A stretch of 64,000 nt of DNA from Chloroflexota bacterium (GTDB lineage: Bacteria; Chloroflexota; Anaerolineae; J036; Brachytrichaceae): NCBI GenBank assembly GCA_025354985.1, contig JANXLU010000087.1:1-64000 (forward strand), read 5' to 3'. The translations under genes and the position numbers were made by a program. Below the pieces are notes generated by a model that did no database searches, was not told the DNA's origin, and worked only from the letters and a program-made list of their open reading frames with translations. The first letter of the stretch is position 1, and every line of letters starts with the position of its first letter. Shown here piece by piece: positions 8,246-17,394 of this stretch.

Positions 8246-9520
8246 ATGGCTCGCACAGACCAGTCGGAAAGTCTGAACCGTATTGCATTTGTAACTTTAC
8301 TGGGCGAGCTTTGCACGTGTTCGCCGGCCGGCGAATCACTTCATGTGATCAGCGCGCCGGGAAGATGGTATCAGTTTCCGGCGTGGGCGCCTGACGGGTC
8401 TCGCCTAGCAGCAATTGGCGGTGTACGGGGGGGCGCGGGTGTATACGTCTTCAAGGATTCGCCGAGTTCGGACGTGGCTTCTGTCCACATCGATAGGGCC
8501 CTGCCGCCAATTTACCTCTCGTGGTCCCGGAATAGTCAATGGCTTACGTTTTTAGCCGTGGATCAAACGCAGGATTCCATGGCCTTGTATTTGACAAGCC
8601 CGTTTAGAGAAAGTTCGCCACGTCGCGTCACCCGCGGTCGGCCCTGTTTCTGGGATTGGTCGCCTGATAGTAGGAACATACTTATGCATAGTGGGTTTGC
8701 AGGTGACGAGGGCCGTCTACTCTATCTCGGTGTGAACGAAGACGGTAGCACTCGTGTCGTGCAAAATAACGTGGCGCGTCCCGGGCTTTTTCAAAGTCCG
8801 GGGATCTCGCCATCAGGAAAATATTGGGCATTTGGCGATCTCGGTGATGAGGGTGAACTGCGCGTAGTGATTGATGGTGGCAGCAAATTCCCGCCCATGG
8901 TGGCGCTACACAAGGGCGTTGCAGCAATGAGTTGGAGTCCTTCAGGCGACCAACTTGCGTTTATTAGCCCGGCTGAACCGGCCCAACATTGCTACGGCGA
9001 GCTCCGCATGGTGGACGCGCGAAGCGGAAACGCTCGTATCCTGACCGAGCAAACCGTCATTGCATTTTTTTGGTCTCCGGACGGACGCAAAATCGCATAT
9101 CTCACGGTCGCTTCCGGACCTGCCAGCTTTGTTGAGTTGTTGAATCTGGGCGACATCATGGATCCCGGCGGTGTGTTTCAAAAGGGTGACTTGGAAGAAC
9201 TGCTGCGTCGGCCGCCATCAATTAGTGATCGAAAACGGCTGCAACTTGCACTTTGGGTGGTGACTGTTGACGATTCCGAGCGACATTTGTTGGGATTATT
9301 TGAGCCAACCGAGCTCTTCGTCACTCAGTTTTTGCCATTCTTTGATCAATACGCATTGAGCCACCGGTTGTGGTCACCCGCAAGTGACGCCATCGTGTTA
9401 CCTACCATGCAACCGGGAACTGACGGGAACCGTACTCCGTTTATTACTGTATTCGAACTTAATGAGTTTCGATCCAAAACAATTGCAGCAGGTGTTTCAG
9501 CCTTTTGGAGCTGGCAATAG
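8246..9520 (+). CDS. PD40/TolB-like beta-propeller protein
   Basis: The 424-residue protein contains repeated blades with the PD40 signature W-[SA]-P-[DS]-[GS] (FPAWAPDGSRLA, WDWSPDSRNIL, MSWSPSGDQLAF, FFWSPDGRKIAY), giving a predicted six-bladed propeller. No signal peptide or transmembrane segment is seen, so it is probably cytosolic. Such propellers serve as binding scaffolds or as the propeller part of prolyl peptidases, but no peptidase domain follows. A GATAAT box ends 8 nt before the ATG. folC begins 12 nt after the stop, so the two are probably one transcript. Confidence 0.75.
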   Translation: MARTDQSESLNRIAFVTLLGELCTCSPAGESLHVISAPGRWYQFPAWAPDGSRLAAIGGVRGGAGVYVFKDSPSSDVASVHIDRALPPIYLSWSRNSQWLTFLAVDQTQDSMALYLTSPFRESSPRRVTRGRPCFWDWSPDSRNILMHSGFAGDEGRLLYLGVNEDGSTRVVQNNVARPGLFQSPGISPSGKYWAFGDLGDEGELRVVIDGGSKFPPMVALHKGVAAMSWSPSGDQLAFISPAEPAQHCYGELRMVDARSGNARILTEQTVIAFFWSPDGRKIAYLTVASGPASFVELLNLGDIMDPGGVFQKGDLEELLRRPPSISDRKRLQLALWVVTVDDSERHLLGLFEPTELFVTQFLPFFDQYALSHRLWSPASDAIVLPTMQPGTDGNRTPFITVFELNEFRSKTIAAGVSAFWSWQ

Positions 9521-9532
9521 GATTGCACCGTT

Positions 9533-10945
9533 GTGACCTATCTCGACGCCGTCACCTATCTCTATAACCTTGGAAACAGCGGTGGTACACAGCGCACGGC
9601 CAGTCTGGATCGCATGCGTGCCCTGCTGGACACGCTTGGCAGTCCGGAGTTTCAATTCAAAAGCATTCACATCGCGGGCACAAAAGGAAAGGGAAGCTCG
9701 GCGGCAATGCTGGATAGTTGCTTGCGCGCACACAACATCTCCACCGGTCTTTTCACCTCGCCTCATCTGCACACATTGCGCGAACGCATGCGGGTTAGCG
9801 GCCAGTTTATCTCTGAGGCCGATGTTGTCCGACTTACTGGCCGACTTCGGCCCATCGTGGAAAGTCTGACTGGTGCAACAACATTCGAGGCGTTGACTGC
9901 CATGGCCTTCCTGCATTTCGCGGAAAGCAAGGTTGCGTGGGCTGTGATTGAATGCGGTGTTGGCGGTCGGTTGGATTCAACCAACGTTTTAGCTCCGTGC
10001 GCGTGCCTTATTACGTCCATCAGCTTCGATCACACGGCCTGGTTGGGTGGCACACTTGCGCTGATCGCCGGTGAAAAAGCCGGCATTATCAAGCGGGGGG
10101 TGCCCGTAATCAGCCACCAACAACACCATGAAGCGCAGAATGTGATCGAAACCTCTGCGCGCGAGCGGGGCGCCCCGTTGACGCTCATGGGAAGACACTG
10201 GCGTTGGAGCACCATGTCAAAACTCAGCTCCCGTGACTCCTCCATGCGCGATCCATTTGATCAAATCCACCGTTCGGGAAGGGTGAAGGCGCTGCCACCG
10301 TCGCAGAGCTTTGAAGTCAAGCAGGTTGCGTTTCGGCGAAGCGAGGCGATGCCTTATCCAAACGATCTTGAGGGCATCTACGATTTGCCACTGTTCGGCG
10401 CACATCAATTGGAAAACGCAACGGGTGTTATAGCGACCCTGGACGTATTGCGACGCGACCCGACAAACAATCTAAAAATATCGGCGGCCGCCATTCAAAA
10501 TGGACTGCACAACACCCACTGGCCGGGTCGGCTGGAACTATTGCGTACCGAGCCACCTTTGATTGTTGATGGCGCGCACAACGTGGATAGTATCAACAAA
10601 ATGGCCGCCGCCCTGGCTGAATTGTTCAGTGGCGTGCGCTGGACTGTCATTTTTGGCTGTTATCTGGACAAAGATGCCGCGGGAATGCTCAAATCATTGG
10701 CTCCGAGAACAGCACGCTGGATTTTTGTGCAGAGTCGCTCGCCAAGAGCAATCCCGGTGGAGCAATTGCTGACCCTCGCAACCAGCCAAAACTTGCGCAA
10801 TTGCTCTGGTGCGGCGTCGGTAGAGGATGCGATAAATGCCACTCGCAACGTTAAGGAGGCGGTCTGCGTGTGCGGCAGTCTGTCAGTCGTGGCTGAAGCG
10901 CGCGAAAGCTGGTTGCCAGGATCGATTGAAAAGGATCCTGTCTAG
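9533..10945 (+). CDS. folC: Folylpolyglutamate synthase / dihydrofolate synthase
   Basis: This enzyme adds glutamate to dihydropteroate and to reduced folates, keeping them in the cell. The Mur-ligase P-loop is present as IHIAGTKGKGS, followed by the omega-loop/SPHLHTLRERM region, GGRLDSTN, and the C-terminal LLIVDGAHN-type motif. Length 470 is slightly above the common 420-440 because of an insertion around residues 220-270. The start is GTG. It follows the PD40 gene closely and converges on the ATPase-winged-helix gene. Confidence 0.93.
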   Translation: MTYLDAVTYLYNLGNSGGTQRTASLDRMRALLDTLGSPEFQFKSIHIAGTKGKGSSAAMLDSCLRAHNISTGLFTSPHLHTLRERMRVSGQFISEADVVRLTGRLRPIVESLTGATTFEALTAMAFLHFAESKVAWAVIECGVGGRLDSTNVLAPCACLITSISFDHTAWLGGTLALIAGEKAGIIKRGVPVISHQQHHEAQNVIETSARERGAPLTLMGRHWRWSTMSKLSSRDSSMRDPFDQIHRSGRVKALPPSQSFEVKQVAFRRSEAMPYPNDLEGIYDLPLFGAHQLENATGVIATLDVLRRDPTNNLKISAAAIQNGLHNTHWPGRLELLRTEPPLIVDGAHNVDSINKMAAALAELFSGVRWTVIFGCYLDKDAAGMLKSLAPRTARWIFVQSRSPRAIPVEQLLTLATSQNLRNCSGAASVEDAINATRNVKEAVCVCGSLSVVAEARESWLPGSIEKDPV

Positions 10946-10974
10946 TTCGGATACGCACAACCTGCCGGTTTCAG

Positions 10975-12042
10975 TTACGGGACATATTTATAACCACGGC
11001 CGGGCACTGTGACAATATGCCGCGGTTTTGAAGAGTCTGGTTCAATCTTTTCCCGGAGCCGCCGGATCAATTGAGCCAGGGATTCATCTCGGACACCTAT
11101 TACAAAGGCCTGATCTTCAGTCCAAACTGATCGGATGATATCGTCCTTTGCGCATATGTTGTGTGGGTGTGATTGCAGGTATTTCAGTAAACCCATCTCC
11201 TTTCCCGTTAATGCATCAGTATTGATCGCAAAATCTTGCGCAAACCCAGGGGGTGCCCGCTTCATCAAAATGTGCGCATCGTGCAGACCGCTATTGACCA
11301 ACTCCGCGTTCGTCGGTGCATCAGCCCAGAATTCGCGAACCCGCAGGCTGATGGTTTCCGAGTCCTCAAGGTTCGCCACGCCCGCGGCACGTGCCTCACA
11401 CGCGCCTCGCAACAGTGACGGGTATGCATGGGACACCTGCATCAATTGTTCCTCAACGTCTGAAGACCAAACGAGGCCTTTTCGACGGGCATATTGTTGG
11501 ATCGTCCAGCGCGCGTCCGCCGGTACCAGAGGCCCAATCCATATCGTATTTGCGTGGAGCAACTCTGCCAGCTCATTGGTTGCGGGCAGCGCATGGCGTG
11601 TTGCAAAAACATAGGTTAATTTGTATTTGTGGGTGTCGCGAAGGGCACGCAGATTGGAAAACAAATCTGCGCCACTGGCCGCAGCGGCATCAAAGCGATC
11701 AAATAACAAACAAAGTGTGGTACCCGGCGTTCCGATAAAACGTGCACGGATAGCATTGTCAACGTTTTCGTACCATGTGGTTCCATCTGCAATTGCTCGT
11801 ATGCCAAGTTCCGCCGAAACGAGCCTAAAAAGGCCGTCACTGCTTGTCTCACGCAGTTTATTGCAATCAACAAGGACAAACGATACGGGTTGCGCATCTA
11901 CCCTGTGCGCCATAAACCCCATCAGATTACTCTTTCCGGCGCCGCTTAACCCGATAATGGCGACAGAATCGCCCGTGCGCACGGCACTTACGACCCGGCT
12001 GACCTCTGCAGCCCGGTAATCGCTCGGATATGCTTCCCACAT
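10975..12042 (-). CDS. P-loop ATPase fused to an OmpR/PhoB-type winged-helix DNA-binding domain
   Basis: The N-terminal 250 residues form an AAA/STAND-like NTPase with Walker A IIGLSGAGKSN near residue 35 and a Walker B-like LCLLFDRFD near 110. Residues about 275-355 form a Trans_Reg_C winged helix (LTGKEMGLLKYL ... VTVPGRGYKYVP). No receiver domain is present, so control is likely by nucleotide binding or a partner. It may act as a transcriptional switch for the divergent small-membrane-protein/kinase-like operon, whose start is about 50 nt away. GATAAT lies 6 nt upstream of its ATG. The role is inferred from architecture and position only. Confidence 0.75.
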   Translation of the reverse strand: MWEAYPSDYRAAEVSRVVSAVRTGDSVAIIGLSGAGKSNLMGFMAHRVDAQPVSFVLVDCNKLRETSSDGLFRLVSAELGIRAIADGTTWYENVDNAIRARFIGTPGTTLCLLFDRFDAAAASGADLFSNLRALRDTHKYKLTYVFATRHALPATNELAELLHANTIWIGPLVPADARWTIQQYARRKGLVWSSDVEEQLMQVSHAYPSLLRGACEARAAGVANLEDSETISLRVREFWADAPTNAELVNSGLHDAHILMKRAPPGFAQDFAINTDALTGKEMGLLKYLQSHPHNICAKDDIIRSVWTEDQAFVIGVRDESLAQLIRRLREKIEPDSSKPRHIVTVPGRGYKYVP

Positions 12043-12090
12043 GGTGGGATTATCACCTTGAACATTTTGGGCCGTTATACTTTGAAATTG

Positions 12091-12243
12091 ATGGTCAACG
12101 GTGATTCACGGTTCGGCATGATTCTCATCGTATTAGGTTCATTGATCATCGCGGGATCAATTTTGATATTGGTCACAAGCTTTGCACGACAACCACTGCC
12201 ACAAAGAGAAACCGTGGTTGTTACACCTTACGTAATACCCTGA
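12091..12243 (+). CDS. Small single-pass membrane protein
   Basis: The 50-residue product from the ATG at 12091 has one strong hydrophobic helix (MILIVLGSLIIAGSILILV) and a short polar tail ending VVVTPYVIP. The ORF track begins at a TTG 11 codons earlier. I prefer the ATG because TATACT lies 9 nt ahead of it. The stop codon is 1 nt from the ATG of the lipoprotein/kinase-like gene, so the two are surely cotranscribed, and it may be a membrane partner of that protein. No family is recognised. Confidence 0.5.
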   Translation: MVNGDSRFGMILIVLGSLIIAGSILILVTSFARQPLPQRETVVVTPYVIP

Positions 12244-12244
12244 C

Positions 12245-14551
12245 ATGGCCGGCCTACTCCGGAACATTCCGCTTGCGGTGCTGGTGACACTCATAGTAGG
12301 TTGTGCCGCACCGTCTGCACCGCGACCTCAGAGCCCGGCCGCATCGACAGAAATTCCGGCAGCAATACCAGCTCAAACAGGGTCGGCAACAATTCGCATC
12401 ACGGCGATGCCTGCACCCACGAGCGCCCCCGCAGCCGCGCGCCGTCCCGATCCTACGAAGGCACCAGAACCCACGCGCGCTCCTGCCGCTACCAAGACGC
12501 CCGAGCCATCCAGAGCGCCTGCACCGGCTGGCTCGACCACGAACAAGGATGCTGGCGCCGCCGCCACGGAATCGGCCAATCTCCAGTCCAAAGCAAACCC
12601 ACCTCCTCCAACCGCTTCTGAAGTTAGTCCGCCTATCTCATCGCCTGGCAGCACACCTGCTTCATTTGATGCGATAGTGGTCGAAAAACGCATTGTGGAG
12701 CTTGAATGGCCACAATTCATGACACTAGGCGATAGCCAATCGGTGCGACTAATTCTGGCGCCAAATACTGATGGCTACGTTGCGACCGCCGAACTGCAGG
12801 ACGGCAAATTAATAACCAAACTCGTCAACGTGCCACGACCATCCAACTATGACATTAGAGCCGTAGCGCGATTGGAAAGTGTGGCATTCGACATACAACC
12901 GACTGATGCCCGGGAATATGAATTGCCAATCAATCAACCTATGGAATGGCGTTGGACGGTGCGACCGCATGGAACTGGGGTGCATCAGCTTTCTCTCAAC
13001 GTACATTTGCGCCATATTGCGCGCGCACCTGCGAGCGACGTGCGCGAGTATTTGCTGTTTTCACGCGGTCTTGACGTACAAGTAACCAGCATCCTTGGCA
13101 TGACCGCGTCACAGTCCGGTATTTTCGGGGGTATTGGGCTTGTTAGTGGTACCCTGGTGACGCTGATTGGTTACGCGCTAAACAAACGGCGCGAACGCAA
13201 TTTAGGCTTTGCGCCTACGCACCGCCAGAACGGCGGAGCGGCAGCAATTTCCAAAATTGGAAAGCCCAACCTTGAATTGCTACTGGAACAGCGCCAGGGT
13301 GTGCAGATTAGCGAAATGGACGGTGTGCTTCTTCGCACGCTCTTTGGAAATTATCAACGAGTAGTAATCGAGCAGGAGTTTAGATCCGGTTACAGCGGTG
13401 CAAGAACATACCTGGTGTTGCCCATCCGCGCTGATGGCCGCACTGATGCTCATACCATTGCCAAAGTTGGTTCGAAGAGTGACATCGACCGTGAATACGC
13501 CAATTTTGTTCAGTTTGTAAAAGACACCCTGCCACCGATAACGGCCCGTATTCAGGAACCCCCAGTAGCCACTTCATCTGCTTTGGCCGGTGTCGCTGCA
13601 TTGCGTTACACGTTTATCGGACAGCCCGGCCGTGCACCCGTCAGTCTGCGACAAGCGTTGCTTGCACAACCTGACCCGGCGTTACTCGCTCAGCTATTTG
13701 GCACGTTTGGGCCAAATTGGTGGATGCAACGCAAGCCCTACACATTTCAGGCTGCAGTTGAGTATGACCGCGCCCAACCGCCACACTGGGCAATGGAACC
13801 GGCACATGTGGGCACGATAAAGTCCCCATGGACTGGCAAATCCGCCTTGGCAGATCTGGAAACCGAAGGTCGGTTGGGTGTGGGTGATGTAGTGCAAATG
13901 CCGGCATTTGCGTCCGTTGAGCGACGTTCTTCCGGTAAGGGATGGTCACTGGAGAGCGCAGCCGTTCACGGTCGGGCCGCAACCAGAGTGCGCTGGCTGG
14001 GAGACACATTTTCACCAGGAGAATTTGGACGCATTACGGCCAGCCGCATTGACTTATTGCAACGTGTGCTCATCAGCATGGATTTATATGGCTTTCCAGA
14101 TATATTGCCAAAACTTAATCGGCTGCTGAGCCAAACTGTTTCGGGAATGCAGAGCACTATCCACGGTGATCTGAATCTGGAAAATATTCTCGTTGGGCCG
14201 GGCGGCATCATATGGCTAATCGACTTTGAACGCACACGGGAAGGACACGCCGTATTTGATTTCGCGCATCTTGAAGCTGAACTCATTGCTCACGTGCTTT
14301 CTGAGCATATGACCGTGCCCCAGTTTGCACAGCTAATTGCCTCCCCCGCTGGCCAGCCCTCACCCGATGCCATGCTATTGCGCGCAATTCATGACATGGC
14401 CGGCCACTGTTTGTTTGATTCAGGCTCGACGCGAGAATATGACCTTGCGCTTGCACTTACGTGTTTGGGAGCGACAAAACATGCCAATCTGTCCAACGCA
14501 GCGCGACATATGTTGTATCTTGCGGCATCGTGTGCCGCGAAAGACCTGTAA
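12245..14551 (+). CDS. Lipoprotein/transmembrane protein with cytosolic phosphotransferase (APH)-like kinase domain
   Basis: The N-terminus has a lipobox-like LIVGC (Cys20). A Pro/Ala/Thr-rich stalk follows to about residue 140, then a beta-rich region with WRWTVRPHGTGVHQL. A transmembrane helix lies near 290-311 (GIFGGIGLVSGTLVTLIGYAL) and KRRER marks the inner side. The last 450 residues carry kinase-like motifs: a catalytic-loop motif HGDLNLENIL near residue 640 and IDFERTREG as the metal-binding motif, as in aminoglycoside and choline kinase-type enzymes. It may sense something outside and phosphorylate a target inside. It resembles kinase-like modules of bacterial conflict and signalling systems. 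It converges on the TerY-type triad 13 nt away. Confidence 0.6.
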   Translation: MAGLLRNIPLAVLVTLIVGCAAPSAPRPQSPAASTEIPAAIPAQTGSATIRITAMPAPTSAPAAARRPDPTKAPEPTRAPAATKTPEPSRAPAPAGSTTNKDAGAAATESANLQSKANPPPPTASEVSPPISSPGSTPASFDAIVVEKRIVELEWPQFMTLGDSQSVRLILAPNTDGYVATAELQDGKLITKLVNVPRPSNYDIRAVARLESVAFDIQPTDAREYELPINQPMEWRWTVRPHGTGVHQLSLNVHLRHIARAPASDVREYLLFSRGLDVQVTSILGMTASQSGIFGGIGLVSGTLVTLIGYALNKRRERNLGFAPTHRQNGGAAAISKIGKPNLELLLEQRQGVQISEMDGVLLRTLFGNYQRVVIEQEFRSGYSGARTYLVLPIRADGRTDAHTIAKVGSKSDIDREYANFVQFVKDTLPPITARIQEPPVATSSALAGVAALRYTFIGQPGRAPVSLRQALLAQPDPALLAQLFGTFGPNWWMQRKPYTFQAAVEYDRAQPPHWAMEPAHVGTIKSPWTGKSALADLETEGRLGVGDVVQMPAFASVERRSSGKGWSLESAAVHGRAATRVRWLGDTFSPGEFGRITASRIDLLQRVLISMDLYGFPDILPKLNRLLSQTVSGMQSTIHGDLNLENILVGPGGIIWLIDFERTREGHAVFDFAHLEAELIAHVLSEHMTVPQFAQLIASPAGQPSPDAMLLRAIHDMAGHCLFDSGSTREYDLALALTCLGATKHANLSNAARHMLYLAASCAAKDL

Positions 14552-14563
14552 CAACACGACAAC

Positions 14564-16507
14564 TCATCCTTTATCGCCACGTTTGGCCGCTCGCAAATTT
14601 GCACGCGCCTTCTCAACACGGTAACGTGCACTAAGAATTGCTTCAGCGGTCAGCGCCTTAGTCTCTACGGCATCACGGGTGATCTTTTCCAACTCAATGG
14701 TGCCAAGCCGAACTTGCTCCTCGACGCGAACGGATTCAAGGAACAGATTGCCGTCCAACCGTGCCAGTTGTTCACGCGGAACGCCACTGGCTAAGTCAAA
14801 CACAAACTTCGATTCGCACGCGGTTCGCCAATCCACCAATTGTTGGGCAATCGCCGGGCCGATACCTACGATGACAACCAGACGCTCATAACTGACTTCT
14901 TTGGCAGAGTCAATTCCATTTGCAAGCAAAATTGCCAGTTTGCCGATTCCCAATCTGCCTGTAAATGCGCGCATGATCGAATACCGGTCCAAATAATCGG
15001 CTAACTGAAGGTCACGCGCCCGTGCCGTTAGCTTGGCAACCTGGGCGGCCCGACGTGCGGGAAAATTTCGGAGTACATCGCACAAAACCTTTAGTTCAAG
15101 CCTTTTTGCTTCAAATCGCGCAGCGGCATTTCGTTCAGAGTGCAGCAGTAACTGATCCCGCGCGTCAATGGATTGTTTCAGACGATTCTCATAAACAGAT
15201 AGTTTTGGCCCTGTAGCCCAGGACAAAAAGCTCACGAATCCAGTTACCAGAATCGCAGCGGCAAGCACCTCGGATGGAATAAGCGTGCTAAAGAGTGATG
15301 ACCATGCCGCGATATTTACACACAACGCCGCCATAATGACTGCAAGGGTAAGTGATGAACGGCGTGTTGCAAAAAACCGTATCGCCGCCGAGTCCGGGCT
15401 GGCAGCGGCCAATGTAATGGCCTGCATCTGTGGAGGGGGATCAACCAGACAGATGCGCCGCCACAGTTCTTCGACGTCAAGGCCGGTAGAAGCGGAGACA
15501 GCGGCCACAAAGTTAAATAGGATCGCACCCTTCTCCTCTAATTGGCACCACGGACAAGGCAGGCCATCATCGAGGTATGTGTGGGTTCCAATATGCGCGC
15601 ATACACGCATATTGTCACGGAGCGCTTCCAATACGGTTACCCATTCCTTGGCAGTGGGTCTTGTAGAAATTGATCCAACAAACGCACGTTCAAAAAGCTT
15701 TGCGCACGCGCCGCCCATTCGAGTCAAGTCAAGGGTCAACGGAGGAGGCTCAATCCCGCGCGCAGCTGCGCTCGAGCTATATGCAAACCGATGATCTGAT
15801 ATCGCGAATTCGTAGCTAAATTCTTCTGGTGATTTCCACCGACCCTGAAACGGGTGCCGCCCAAGGTTGAGCAAATGAAAGATGAGTGTGGCCAAAACAA
15901 AATTGTCGTGGGCAGGGGTTCGGTCGACTGCATCGAGTCGTGCACCTATCAACTCTGGTGCCAGAAAATCTGGCATCCCAACTGTGCACCGATACACCTT
16001 GGTTGCATTCGCCACTTGGAACGAATCGACATCCACGATAAAAAGATCGCCGCGTGGTCCGGCCAGAATATTGTTTGGATTTAGATCGCCGACAACAATC
16101 CCCGTCTCGTGTAAAAGAGCCACAGCCTGTGCCAGATTACGTGCCATGTGAACCAAAAACTTCCATGTGGCATCTGGAAAATACTCCTTCCGGTCGCGCG
16201 GCCCGTACAGTTGATGGAGTGGTCGCAATCCCACCTCACCCCGAGGCATGGCGTAGCCGATCACACGCCCACCCGGGCGATCAAGGACAACGGAAAGTGG
16301 AAAAGCACAAAACGAGGATAGGCGTTGGGACGCCAAATCTACGAGAATATGCAGCTTTTGTACAAGACTGGCTTCCGGAACAGCGGAATAAATCTTTATC
16401 GCCCTAAATGTTGGGTGGGTACCGGCATAGACAACGGCCTCCCCTCCCCGACCCAATTCGTCACCCAAATTAATGGGCACGTTCCCCGGCGTGTAGACGA
16501 CTTTCAT
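14564..16507 (-). CDS. Ser/Thr protein kinase with C-terminal helix-hairpin-helix (TerY triad kinase)
   Basis: The kinase domain fills roughly the first 290 residues: glycine loop GRGGEAVVYAG, ATP lysine in AIKIYS, catalytic loop VVGDLNPNNIL and metal site VDVDSF in place of DFG. A CPWC cluster follows, then two hydrophobic helices near 395-445, a coiled region, and a helix-hairpin-helix (IVGIGPAIAQQLVDW) that may bind DNA. This order matches the kinase-HhH proteins of TerY phosphorylation triads. I start at MKVVYTPGN (16507), seven codons after the ORF-track start. It lies 44 nt downstream of the PP2C gene, in one operon with it and the vWA gene. Confidence 0.85.
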   Translation of the reverse strand: MKVVYTPGNVPINLGDELGRGGEAVVYAGTHPTFRAIKIYSAVPEASLVQKLHILVDLASQRLSSFCAFPLSVVLDRPGGRVIGYAMPRGEVGLRPLHQLYGPRDRKEYFPDATWKFLVHMARNLAQAVALLHETGIVVGDLNPNNILAGPRGDLFIVDVDSFQVANATKVYRCTVGMPDFLAPELIGARLDAVDRTPAHDNFVLATLIFHLLNLGRHPFQGRWKSPEEFSYEFAISDHRFAYSSSAAARGIEPPPLTLDLTRMGGACAKLFERAFVGSISTRPTAKEWVTVLEALRDNMRVCAHIGTHTYLDDGLPCPWCQLEEKGAILFNFVAAVSASTGLDVEELWRRICLVDPPPQMQAITLAAASPDSAAIRFFATRRSSLTLAVIMAALCVNIAAWSSLFSTLIPSEVLAAAILVTGFVSFLSWATGPKLSVYENRLKQSIDARDQLLLHSERNAAARFEAKRLELKVLCDVLRNFPARRAAQVAKLTARARDLQLADYLDRYSIMRAFTGRLGIGKLAILLANGIDSAKEVSYERLVVIVGIGPAIAQQLVDWRTACESKFVFDLASGVPREQLARLDGNLFLESVRVEEQVRLGTIELEKITRDAVETKALTAEAILSARYRVEKARANLRAAKRGDKG

Positions 16508-16551
16508 AATGATCAACGCACAGGCCAAGAGCAGCGCACACTCAGCTGTGG

Positions 16552-17394
16552 TTACCGAAAATCCGGGGCGGACTCGCTCGGCAAGCTATCCATAAAGCTT
16601 GCCAATACCAACGTCTTATCATCATTGGTACGTGCATTAACACGATCCGAGTTGAGGTGTCGTTCGAGCTGGCCTGAAAGGGCTGGCACGGTCTCGACCG
16701 AGGCAGCCCGAATAGATGAAAATAATCCACTGAAAAACGGTTGATAAACTTCACGTGCAGCGAGGCGCAAGGCAAGGTGTTGCATGCCGTCGGTTAGTAA
16801 CGCGACATCCGCCACCCCTGCCCGCTCAACCCACGCGAATTCCCGTGGCCAATCCGGTGACGTCACGAACGTCGTCTCGTTAATCGCGCCACGATGTTCG
16901 GGCCAAACGACCCACTCAAATTCCCGGGAGCCTGGGTCGCGAACGACGATCACGCCGTCACCACACTGGGTAAAAAAACTGGCGGTTGCTGTGGCGACGC
17001 ATACCAACATCGTTGCCGCCAAATCCGCGAACAAGCAACCCGTCTGCACTGCCAACCTGGCCAGATCCTGCTGTACGCCATCAACGAGCAAACATCCAAA
17101 TTCATGGTCAAATCGCACAGCGATATTCTGGCGCTGAGACCTTGATAACTGCCGCGAAATCACCGAGCAAACCGAATCACAAACCTGGCGGGCACCCAAT
17201 CCCGCGTGGCTTGCGCTACCGGCTCCATCAGACACCACCCCGACAAATACAGGGTCTGATGCTGAAATAAGTTCGCCGGCGCGTTCGATCGTCATCGAAA
17301 TCCTGAGAACGGCATAGTTATGCGCATCTTGACAGGCCATGTCACGCTCTCGGTGGTCAGTTCCCACACAGGAGGCCGCAGCGACGCGCCACAT
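16552..17394 (-). CDS. PP2C-type protein phosphatase of the TerY triad
   Basis: The 280-residue protein has PP2C-type metal-binding motifs: the N-terminal RDMACQDAH, VGVVSDGAGSASHAGLGAR with the key Asp-Gly, and LLTDGMQHLAL towards the C-terminus. It should remove phosphates placed by the neighbouring kinase. The ORF track gives a longer N-terminus inside the vWA gene. The ATG at 17394 overlaps the vWA stop codon by one base (TAATG), a classic translational coupling, and yields MWRVAAASCVGTDH, the usual family start. Confidence 0.85.
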   Translation of the reverse strand: MWRVAAASCVGTDHRERDMACQDAHNYAVLRISMTIERAGELISASDPVFVGVVSDGAGSASHAGLGARQVCDSVCSVISRQLSRSQRQNIAVRFDHEFGCLLVDGVQQDLARLAVQTGCLFADLAATMLVCVATATASFFTQCGDGVIVVRDPGSREFEWVVWPEHRGAINETTFVTSPDWPREFAWVERAGVADVALLTDGMQHLALRLAAREVYQPFFSGLFSSIRAASVETVPALSGQLERHLNSDRVNARTNDDKTLVLASFMDSLPSESAPDFR

